NCBI GenBank assembly: GCA_020025255.1
Contig: JAHHSK010000036.1
Coordinates: forward strand, 1-19,904
Reading direction: 5' to 3'
Length of the DNA: 19,904 bases
Origin: Ruthenibacterium sp.
Lineage (GTDB): Bacteria > Bacillota > Clostridia > Oscillospirales > Ruminococcaceae
Within the stretch, counting starts at the first letter, position 1. The number at the start of each line of letters is the position of its first letter. Made by a program: the position numbers and the translations under genes. Below are positions 13,834 to 19,904 of this stretch, piece by piece. The notes under the pieces were generated by a model. That model was not told the origin of the DNA. It saw only the letters and a program-made list of their open reading frames with translations, and did not search any database.

Positions 13834-14958
13834 TCAGATTTCGATCAATTCATAGCGGCATGTGCCAAGACCGATCTTTTCGGCATGCTCCACACAGACC
13901 CTCCAGTTCGTGGCCGGGGAGATGTTTGTGAAATGATCGTGATGATCGCACGCGCCGGGCGCATGCAGGTGATCGTGCAGCACACTGCCCGGCAGCACCG
14001 GCATGCGGTTGCACGCATCGGCACATGCAACATCCAGTGCCACCGGATCGAAGCTGGCAAACATCCCCACATCGGGAATGACCGCCGCATCGTTTTCCCC
14101 ATGGCAGTCGCAGTAAGGCGATACCTGATTGACGATATTGATATGAAAGGCCGGTCTTGCGTCCACCACGGCCTTGGCATATTCCGCGATCTTGCAGTTC
14201 AGTTCTTCGTGGGCAGAATCATTGGGGTTATGGATCGCATCGAAATTGCACACGCCGATGCAGCGTCCGCAGCCGACACACCGCGCGGGATCGATCGCGG
14301 CATGGCGGGTTTCATCCAGTTCGATCGCACCGTGTGCACAGTTTTTTCGGCACATGCCGCAGCCGCGGCACTTTTGTGCATCCACAACCGGCTTTCCCCC
14401 GCAGTGCATATCCATTTTGCCGGCACGCGAACCGCAGCCCATGCCGATATTTTTCAGCGCACCGCCGAAGCCCGTGCTTTCATGCCCTTTGAAATGCGAA
14501 AGGGAAATAAAAATATCCGCATCCATTACCGCGCGCCCTATATGCGCTTTTTGGATGTACTGCCCGCCGTTTACCGGCACATCGATATCATCTGTGCCCT
14601 TGAGGCCATCTCCGATGAGGATCTGACATCCCGTCGAAAGCGGGGAAAAGCCGTTTTCATAGGCTGCATCCATATGATCCAGCGCATTTTTGCGCCGCCC
14701 CACATACAGCGTGTTGCAATCCGTCAAAAACGGATGACCGCCCAGCTCCTTTACGGTATCCGCAACGGTCTTTGCAAAATTCGGGCGCAGGAATGCAAGA
14801 TTGCCCGGTTCCCCGAAATGGATCTTGATCGCCGCGTATTTATCCGTGAAATCAATGTCCCCGATCCCCGCTTTCAAAATCAGATGACGCAGCTTTTGCT
14901 GCAAATTCATGCCCGGTCGTGCGCGCATATCCGTGAAATAAACCTTGGAAGCTTCCAT
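13834..14958 (-). CDS. DUF362 protein with two 4Fe-4S clusters
   Basis: The 374-residue product has a DUF362 domain (about 1-190 and 250-374) interrupted by a bacterial ferredoxin module. The two CxxCxxCxxxC motifs are at C197, C200, C203, C207 and C227, C230, C233, C237. Iron-sulfur proteins of this kind are common in anaerobes; the reaction is not established. A histidine-rich patch near the C-terminus (HDHLHAPGACDHHDHF, 328-343) could bind metal. The ATG at 14958 follows AGAGGAAA. An in-frame ATG at 15018 would add a lysine-arginine-rich leader without a binding site and is not preferred. It is first gene of the operon with the DUF1361 gene. Confidence 0.92.
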   Translation of the reverse strand: MEASKVYFTDMRARPGMNLQQKLRHLILKAGIGDIDFTDKYAAIKIHFGEPGNLAFLRPNFAKTVADTVKELGGHPFLTDCNTLYVGRRKNALDHMDAAYENGFSPLSTGCQILIGDGLKGTDDIDVPVNGGQYIQKAHIGRAVMDADIFISLSHFKGHESTGFGGALKNIGMGCGSRAGKMDMHCGGKPVVDAQKCRGCGMCRKNCAHGAIELDETRHAAIDPARCVGCGRCIGVCNFDAIHNPNDSAHEELNCKIAEYAKAVVDARPAFHINIVNQVSPYCDCHGENDAAVIPDVGMFASFDPVALDVACADACNRMPVLPGSVLHDHLHAPGACDHHDHFTNISPATNWRVCVEHAEKIGLGTCRYELIEI

Positions 14959-15016
14959 CCGTTTCCTCTTTCTGCCTGCCGCAGGTTGCCGCCCGCAGGA
15001 CAGGCTTTTTCTTTTC

Positions 15017-15045
15017 ATCTTAAATCGCGCTTTCTAAAAAAGCAA
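15017..15045 (-). promoter_or_regulatory. Weak candidate promoter of DUF362-DUF1361
   Basis: On the minus strand TTGCTT (15045-15040), a 17-base spacer and TAAGAT (15022-15017). Match to consensus is modest; it is the best candidate in the 147-base gap between this operon and the tRNA promoter. Confidence 0.3.
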
Positions 15046-15105
15046 GAGCATGGGCTGCTTTCCTGCCCGCCTGCCTGCAAATTTTGCAAAATTCAAAAAA
15101 AGATG

Positions 15106-15134
15106 TTGACAATCCCGCAGGCATCTGATATTAT
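15106..15134 (+). promoter_or_regulatory. tRNA operon promoter
   Basis: TTGACA (15106-15111), a 17-base spacer and TATTAT (15129-15134), with TGA in front of the -10 as an extended element. A second TATAAT lies at 15132. The leader to the first tRNA is about 50 bases. Confidence 0.85.
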
Positions 15135-15190
15135 AATAAAGCACTGCAAATGAAGCGGCTGCCCGCCGACTGAATCTTGTGCAGTTCCAC

Positions 15191-15266
15191 GCTGGTGTAG
15201 CTCAGCTGGTAGAGCAGCTGATTTGTAATCAGCAGGTCGGGGGTTCAAATCCGTCCACCAGCTCCA
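15191..15266 (+). tRNA. tRNA-Thr(TGT)
   Basis: Acceptor stem GCTGGTG (15191-15197) pairs with CACCAGC (15256-15262); CCA is encoded at 15264-15266. The anticodon stem GCTGA/TCAGC encloses the loop TTTGTAA with anticodon TGT at 15224-15226. The T-loop is GGTTCAAATCC. All arms are canonical. Confidence 0.97.
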
Positions 15267-15275
15267 ATTCAATAT

Positions 15276-15361
15276 GGAAGAGTTCCCGAGTGGCCAAAGG
15301 GGACAGACTGTAAATCTGCTGCATATTTGCTTCGATGGTTCGAATCCATCCTCTTCCACCA
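15276..15361 (+). tRNA. tRNA-Tyr(GTA)
   Basis: Acceptor stem GGAAGAG (15276-15282) pairs with CTCTTCC (15351-15357); CCA is encoded at 15359-15361. The loop CTGTAAA carries anticodon GTA at 15310-15312, and a long variable arm (GCATATTTGC) marks a class II tRNA. Only 9 bases separate it from tRNA-Thr, so both come from one transcript. The outermost anticodon-stem pair (A/C) looks mismatched. Confidence 0.96.
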
Positions 15362-15396
15362 AAAAGCCCTGTTTTACAGGGCTTTTTTTGTTTTTC
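15362..15396 (+). terminator. Terminator of the tRNA operon
   Basis: AAAAGCCCTG (15362-15371) pairs with CAGGGCTTTT (15377-15386); T-rich sequence continues to 15396. It starts immediately after the encoded CCA of tRNA-Tyr. Confidence 0.93.
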
Positions 15397-15442
15397 TTGA
15401 TCCGCCTGCTGCACTTGCCGCAAAAGAAAAGCAGCGAACACC

Positions 15443-15471
15443 TGTACAAATCGGCACAATCGGTGTATAAT
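15443..15471 (+). promoter_or_regulatory. Promoter of the Asp23-fakA operon
   Basis: TGTACA (15443-15448), a 17-base spacer and a perfect TATAAT (15466-15471). A second TATAAT follows at 15471. The leader to the TTG start is about 50 bases. Confidence 0.6.
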
Positions 15472-15528
15472 ATAATGGATTCCATTCAGCGCGGATTTTC
15501 CGCGCATGCAGTAAAGGAGTGTTTGGTT

Positions 15529-15876
15529 TTGATTACGTTTTACAACCCCCTCGGCAAAGTTTCGATCACCAATGATTATTTTGCCGGCCTGGTCGGCGCT
15601 GCTGCACAAAACAGCTACGGCGTATGCGGTATGGCAACCGGCGGCGCATCAGACAATCTCAAAACCATTGTTCTCGGCACCAATTTCCCAGACAAAGGTG
15701 TGCGTGTCACAGAGCACGAAGGCCGTCTGGTGATCGAACTGCATATCAAAGTCACCTATGGGCTGAATATCGCCGCCATTGTGCGAAGCATCACCCACAA
15801 GGTCAAGTATGCAGTAGAGGATGCCACCACATTAAAGGTGGAGCGCATCGATGTCTTTGTAGATGATATCGTTTGA
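15529..15876 (+). CDS. Asp23/Gls24 (DUF322) family protein, YloU-like
   Basis: The 115-residue product is a full-length single-domain Asp23 protein. It has the typical start (LGKVSITNDYFAGLVG, 8-23), GVCGMA (33-38) and central beta segment (RLVIELHIKVTYGLNI, 67-82). Family members are linked to envelope homeostasis and often sit next to fakA; the exact role is unsettled. The start is TTG at 15529, 9 bases after AGGAG. The in-frame ATG at 15475 overlaps the promoter -10 box and is rejected. It is 55 bases before fakA, with no terminator between, matching the yloU-yloV order of Bacillus. Confidence 0.9.
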   Translation: MITFYNPLGKVSITNDYFAGLVGAAAQNSYGVCGMATGGASDNLKTIVLGTNFPDKGVRVTEHEGRLVIELHIKVTYGLNIAAIVRSITHKVKYAVEDATTLKVERIDVFVDDIV

Positions 15877-15931
15877 TCGCGCCCTGCCGGCTTTTTCGAC
15901 AGCGTGAACATTTTTTGAGGTGAATGAACGA

Positions 15932-17623
15932 ATGATTACCGGTTTGACTTTAAAAAACAGCATCATTTCCGGCGCGAATAATCTCGCCAACCACCGTGCC
16001 AAGGTCGATGAACTGAACGTATTTCCCGTTCCGGACGGCGACACCGGCACGAATATGAGCATGACCATTGGTGCCGCACGCACCGAACTTTTGAATCTTC
16101 CCGATGACTGCACCGTAGAAAAGGCAGCGCAGGTGACAGCCAGCGCGATGCTGCGCGGCGCACGCGGCAACTCCGGCGTTATTTCCAGCCTTTTGTTCCG
16201 CGGCTTTTCCAAAGCGCTGCAGGGCAAAAAAACGGCGCAGGCCGCCGATCTTTGCGCCGCGCTGGAAAAGGGCGTGGAAAGCGCATACAAGGCGGTTATG
16301 AAGCCCACCGAGGGCACCATGCTGACCGTGGCGCGCGTAGCCAGTGAAGAAGCTGCGCAAAGCAATATCGCAGACCCCACCGAGCTGTGGCTGCTGGTGT
16401 GTTCTGCCGCACAGCGCGCACTGGATCATACCCCCGATCAGCTGCCGGTTTTGAAAAAGGCCGGTGTCGTGGATGCCGGCGGCCAGGGCTTGATGTATAT
16501 CTTCGAGGGCATGCTTTCCGTATTCCGCGACAATCACTTGATCGAAGCGGACAATGCGCCCGAAAAAAGCGCAAAGCTTTCCACCAGCGGTGTGGGCAAG
16601 GGTGTTTATACGGACGACCTGATGAAGGTAGAGGATATCAAAAACGGCTACTGCACCCAGTTCCTTGTCAACAAAAAGGAAGGTGCCAGCAGCACAAAGC
16701 TGCGTGCGTTCCTGGAAAGCAACGGCGACAGCGTGGTTGTGGTGGAGGATGATGAAGTCATCAACTGCCATGTGCACACAGCCGACCCGGGCAAGATCGT
16801 CAGCCATGCGCTGGGCTATGGATATCTGACGAACTTTAAAATCGAAAACATGCACGAACAGTTCCTTGCACGCCAAGCACAGGGCGAAGGGCTGAAAAAG
16901 CAAGCCGCCGCAGAAGCGGAAAATACCGACAGCGAATTCCCGTATGCCGCAGTTGACAACGATCGTCCCTTCGGCTTTGTTGCGGTTGCTGCCGGGGAAG
17001 GGCTGAAAGCGATTTTCAAGGATCTGGGCGCGGATGCCGTGGTTTCCGGCGGACAGACGATGAATCCTTCCACCGCCGATATCGTTGCGGCGGTGCAGAG
17101 CGTTCCCGCAAAGACGGTTTTCGTGCTGCCCAACAACAAAAACATCATCATGGCTGCCGAACAGGCACAGGGCATTTCAGACCGCACGGTTGTGGTGCTT
17201 ACCACCCGCACGATCCCGCAGGGCATCACCGCGCTTTTGAACTTTGACCCCGAGGCTTCGGAATATGAGAATGCCACCAACATGATGAAGGCCGCGGATA
17301 CCGTTGCAACGGGTCTTGTTACCTTTGCCGCACGCGACAGCGATTTCGATGGCCGCAAGATCAAAAAGAATGAGATCCTTGCACTGGAAAACGGCAAGCT
17401 TGTCGCAACCGGCACCGATATCACGAAAGTGACGTACCGTCTTGCACGCAGCATGTGCAAAAAAGACACCAGCTTCATTACCGTGATTTCCGGCTGTGAT
17501 GTCAGCGAGGAAGAAGCAGAGCGCACCACCGAGCTGGTTCAGGCAAAATGCCCGTCCGGCATTGAGGTCACGCACCTGAACGGGGGACAGCCTGTTTATT
17601 ACTATATCATCAGCGTCGAATAA
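15932..17623 (+). CDS. fakA: Fatty acid kinase catalytic subunit FakA (YloV, DAK2 family)
   Basis: Phosphorylates fatty acids held by a FakB protein, feeding exogenous or recycled fatty acids into phospholipid synthesis; no fakB is in this window. The 563-residue product has an N-terminal DhaL-like kinase domain (1-200). Nucleotide/Mg motifs there are DGDTGTN (35-41), GARGNSG (76-82), EGTMLTV (127-133) and VDAGGQG (180-186). The middle domain has C241 in YCTQ and H280/H282 in CHVHT, matching the zinc ligands reported for the staphylococcal protein. A C-terminal domain (about 330-563) is expected to bind FakB. The ATG at 15932 follows GAGGTGA by 8 bases; an in-frame GTG at 15920 lies inside that site. 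A strong terminator follows. Confidence 0.93.
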   Translation: MITGLTLKNSIISGANNLANHRAKVDELNVFPVPDGDTGTNMSMTIGAARTELLNLPDDCTVEKAAQVTASAMLRGARGNSGVISSLLFRGFSKALQGKKTAQAADLCAALEKGVESAYKAVMKPTEGTMLTVARVASEEAAQSNIADPTELWLLVCSAAQRALDHTPDQLPVLKKAGVVDAGGQGLMYIFEGMLSVFRDNHLIEADNAPEKSAKLSTSGVGKGVYTDDLMKVEDIKNGYCTQFLVNKKEGASSTKLRAFLESNGDSVVVVEDDEVINCHVHTADPGKIVSHALGYGYLTNFKIENMHEQFLARQAQGEGLKKQAAAEAENTDSEFPYAAVDNDRPFGFVAVAAGEGLKAIFKDLGADAVVSGGQTMNPSTADIVAAVQSVPAKTVFVLPNNKNIIMAAEQAQGISDRTVVVLTTRTIPQGITALLNFDPEASEYENATNMMKAADTVATGLVTFAARDSDFDGRKIKKNEILALENGKLVATGTDITKVTYRLARSMCKKDTSFITVISGCDVSEEEAERTTELVQAKCPSGIEVTHLNGGQPVYYYIISVE

Positions 17624-17635
17624 CGGCAGATATGC

Positions 17636-17671
17636 GGCGGCGTCTCCACACAGCGGGGACGCCGCCTTTTT
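17636..17671 (+). terminator. Intrinsic terminator between fakA and recG
   Basis: A 12-bp GC-rich stem (17636-17647 with 17655-17666, one T-G pair) is followed by five T (17667-17671). recG begins only 28 bases later and no promoter is seen in that gap, so recG expression probably relies on read-through. Confidence 0.85.
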
Positions 17672-17699
17672 GCATCCGGCGCAAAAGGAGGGATTCGGC

Positions 17700-19721
17700 A
17701 TCGACATCCGAAAGCTGAACGGCGTGGCGGAAAAGCGTGCCCAGCAGCTGGCAAAGCTGGGGATCCGCACTACGCAGGATCTGCTGGGCTTTTTCCCCCG
17801 CGATTATATTGATTATTCGCATCCCTATCCGGTTGCCAGCGCGCCATTCGACACGAAATGCGTCGTTCGGGCAACCATACTCGGCAAAGGCAGCGCGACA
17901 CGGGTGCGCGGCGGGCGGCAGATGACGAAGGTAACGGCGGGCGATGATACCGCCGGCCTTGTGCTGACCTATTTCAACAATCCCTACGCGGCGCAGAAGC
18001 TGGCGGTGGGCAGCACCTATCTTTTTTTCGGAAAGGTATCCGGTTCCTTTTCCGTGCGGGAGATGATCAATCCGATCATGGTGACGATGCAGGCTGCGGC
18101 CGCAGCCCCGCTTGCTGCGATCTATCCGCAGACCGAAGGCATCACCAGTGCCTTTTTATCCAAATGCGTGCGCGCCGCCTTTGCCGCATCCCCCGATATC
18201 GAAGAGCCGCTGCCGGAATTTCTTGTGCGCAAGTATCGGCTTTGTTCCCGCGCCGATGCCCTGCGGATGATCCACTTTCCACGCTCGCACGAGCAGGTGC
18301 ACGCGGCGCGCCGACGGTTGATTTTTGAAGAGCTGCTTGCCTTGCAGCTGGGTCTTTTGCTGCTGCGCAGCCGCGGTGCCCAGCACACCGGCGCACCGAT
18401 GAAGCCGGTGGATCCTGCCCCGTTCTGGGCGGCGCTGCCGTTTGCCCCCACGGGTGCACAGCGCCGTTCGGTGGATGAGATTCTTTCGGATATGACACAA
18501 AAGGCACCGATGAACCGGCTGCTTCAAGGGGATGTGGGCAGCGGGAAAACGCTTGTCGCTGCCGCCGGGATTTACGCTGCTGCAAAAAACGGATATCAGA
18601 GTGTGCTCATGGCACCGACGGAAATCCTTGCCTGTCAGCATGCCAATACTTTGGAGCCGCTGCTGCGGCCTTTTGGCATCCGCACGGTGCTTTTGACCGG
18701 CAGCGTCCGGGGCAGTGCAAAAAAAGCGGCACTGCAGGCCATTGCCCAGGGGCAGGCCGATCTGATCGTCGGCACGCATGCCGTGTTGAGTTCCGGTGTG
18801 GAATTTGCGCATCTGGGCTTTGCTGTAACCGATGAACAGCATCGCTTCGGGGTGCGCCAGCGCAGCCTGCTTGCCGCAAAAGCCGATCACCCCCATGTGC
18901 TTGTCATGAGTGCGACCCCGATCCCGCGGACGCTGGGGCTTTTGATGTTCGGGGATTTGGATATTTCCGTACTGGATGAGCTTCCGCCCGGACGCACCCC
19001 GGTGAAAACCTATGCCGTTACGGGAAAAAAACGCGCCGACCTGTACGGTTTTATCCGCAAGCAGCTGGAAGCCGGGCGGCAGGCGTATATCGTATGCCCT
19101 TTGATCGATGAGGGGGAAAACGATATGCAGGCCGCAGCCACTTACTGGGAGGAAACGGCAAAGCCGCTGCTTGCCCCGTATCGCGTGGGGCTGATGCACG
19201 GCAGGCTCAAAGCTGCGGAAAAAGCAGCCGTAATGAAGGCGTTTCAGGCACACGAGCTGGATGTGCTGGTTTCCACCACTGTGATCGAGGTCGGTGTTGA
19301 TGTTCCGAATGCCAATGTGATCGTCATTGAAAATGCCGAGCGGTACGGACTTTCCGCACTGCACCAGCTGCGCGGGCGTGTGGGGCGCGGCGGCGGCGAG
19401 GCGTTTTGCATCCTGATCAGCGACCACGCGACGGACGCCGTGCGCAAGCGGCTTTCCTTTTTGTGCCACACGAACGATGGCTTTGAAATTGCGCGGTTCG
19501 ATCTGGAAACGCGCGGCCCGGGTGATTTCTTCGGCAGCCGGCAGCACGGACTGCCTACGCTGCGCATTGCAGACCTTATGGCAGACAGCCGCGTGCTGTA
19601 CGCGGCACAGGAGGAAGCACTTGCCCTGACACGGGATGACCCTGCGCTGCAAAAGCCGGAAAACGCCGGCCTGCGCCGCCTTACGCAAGCCTTGTTTTCT
19701 CAGGATACCGCGCTGAACTAA
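17700..19721 (+). CDS. recG: ATP-dependent DNA helicase RecG
   Basis: Remodels stalled replication forks and Holliday junctions. Counting from 17700 the product has 673 residues, close to family length. An N-terminal wedge/OB domain (about 1-200) is followed by two helicase domains. These contain Walker A GDVGSGKT (277-284), DEQH (378-381), SATPIPRT (404-411) and QLRGRVGRG (556-564); a TRG-type end follows with RGPGDFFGSRQHG. The start is unusual. AAAGGAGGG at 17684-17692 points to 17700, where the codon is ATC. The only canonical upstream start in frame is TTG at 17670, inside the terminator T run, and the next GTG (17724) is too far away. A rare ATC start, or a base error in an ATG, is inferred. 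The gene follows the yloU-yloV-recG order of Firmicutes. Confidence 0.9.
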   Translation: MDIRKLNGVAEKRAQQLAKLGIRTTQDLLGFFPRDYIDYSHPYPVASAPFDTKCVVRATILGKGSATRVRGGRQMTKVTAGDDTAGLVLTYFNNPYAAQKLAVGSTYLFFGKVSGSFSVREMINPIMVTMQAAAAAPLAAIYPQTEGITSAFLSKCVRAAFAASPDIEEPLPEFLVRKYRLCSRADALRMIHFPRSHEQVHAARRRLIFEELLALQLGLLLLRSRGAQHTGAPMKPVDPAPFWAALPFAPTGAQRRSVDEILSDMTQKAPMNRLLQGDVGSGKTLVAAAGIYAAAKNGYQSVLMAPTEILACQHANTLEPLLRPFGIRTVLLTGSVRGSAKKAALQAIAQGQADLIVGTHAVLSSGVEFAHLGFAVTDEQHRFGVRQRSLLAAKADHPHVLVMSATPIPRTLGLLMFGDLDISVLDELPPGRTPVKTYAVTGKKRADLYGFIRKQLEAGRQAYIVCPLIDEGENDMQAAATYWEETAKPLLAPYRVGLMHGRLKAAEKAAVMKAFQAHELDVLVSTTVIEVGVDVPNANVIVIENAERYGLSALHQLRGRVGRGGGEAFCILISDHATDAVRKRLSFLCHTNDGFEIARFDLETRGPGDFFGSRQHGLPTLRIADLMADSRVLYAAQEEALALTRDDPALQKPENAGLRRLTQALFSQDTALN

Positions 19722-19904
19722 CCTGCCTTGCGGTTGGCTGCGCTTTGGAGCAAACGGGGCTGCCGCAAAACAAAAACGCAGGAACTATCTTGCGCAAACA
19801 GACAAAGCAAATAAGCAAAATCGGCTGTCAAGGAATCTTGACAGCCGATTTTTTTTGCATTCTTTTGTAGAACAGCCGTTTTGCGGCCGCCGCTTTTCTG
19901 GGCG
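19722..19904. other. Gene-free tail after recG
   Basis: No supported gene lies here. The terminator at 19817-19856 divides it. Beyond it, the minus strand has a short open frame to the window edge ending in KKSAVKIP and a stop at 19834-19836. This could be the end of a gene entering from outside, but the fragment is too short to judge. Confidence 0.4.
19817..19856 (+). terminator. Terminator of the recG transcript
   Basis: A perfect 16-bp stem (19817-19832 with 19837-19852), loop GAAT, and eight T (19849-19856). A run of A before the stem would give a weaker TTTT in the reverse direction. Confidence 0.93.

Noticed and set aside
14959..15018. N-terminal extension of the DUF362 protein from an ATG at 15018
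   Set aside because: No ribosome binding site precedes it and the extra residues are a basic, low-complexity stretch; the ATG at 14958 has a good site.
15475..15528. In-frame ATG upstream of the Asp23-family gene
   Set aside because: The ATG overlaps the promoter -10 region, and the added residues are not family-like. The TTG at 15529 has AGGAG at 9 bases.
18156..19688. 510-codon open frame opposite recG
   Set aside because: recG motifs are all present on the plus strand; the antisense frame has no recognisable domain or start signal.
1..19904. Mobile elements, CRISPR arrays, phage defence genes
   Set aside because: No transposase, integrase, terminal repeats, spaced direct repeats or defence-type domains were seen; all gene blocks are ordinary chromosomal units.

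Overview
The window is a stretch of ordinary chromosome from a Gram-positive, low-to-mid GC Firmicute. It is most likely a gut Clostridia member of the Oscillospiraceae/Ruminococcaceae type. That placement is inferred from the Asp23-like gene / fakA (yloV) / recG gene order, strong AGGAGG ribosome binding sites, several TTG starts, niacin and biotin salvage through ECF-type S components, and many hairpin-plus-T-run terminators. I see no transposase, phage gene, integrase, CRISPR array or rRNA. All 19 protein genes are complete in the window, and two tRNA genes are present.

Layout. Positions 1-1837 (-) hold an FtsH-type membrane protease. It diverges from a niacin module at 1997-3257 (+): the repressor niaR, then the niacin S component niaX behind its own promoter and operator. 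Positions 3352-4225 (-) hold an Lrp/AsnC regulator overlapping a small zinc-ribbon membrane protein. Positions 4398-4515 (+) hold a strong promoter running straight into a terminator with no gene between them, a candidate small RNA. hflX follows at 4520-5761 (-), then an unrecognised membrane-anchored protein at 5991-6869 (+). Positions 7032-11251 (-) form an operon marR, abcA, abcB and a YkvA-like gene. abcA and abcB encode a heterodimeric ABC exporter with one degenerate ATP site. Positions 11514-13062 (-) hold birA-bioY, a biotin ligase/repressor with a biotin importer. Positions 13160-14958 (-) hold a DUF362 ferredoxin-like protein and a DUF1361 membrane protein. Positions 15191-15361 (+) hold tRNA-Thr(TGT) and tRNA-Tyr(GTA). 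Positions 15529-19721 (+) hold an Asp23-family gene, fakA (fatty acid kinase) and recG.

How the parts work together. Two vitamin circuits are self-contained: NiaR probably represses niaX through inverted repeats just after its promoter, and BirA probably represses its own birA-bioY operon. The MarR protein probably represses the exporter operon through a perfect 9-bp inverted repeat.

The least ordinary signals are regulatory. First, a long inverted repeat before birA looks like BirA operator, promoter -35 box and upstream terminator in one. Second, there is a candidate C-rich small RNA between lrp and hflX. Third, recG lacks any normal start codon at the right distance from its perfect ribosome binding site and sits directly behind a terminator. 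No undescribed multi-gene system was found; the protein genes are mostly recognisable families.
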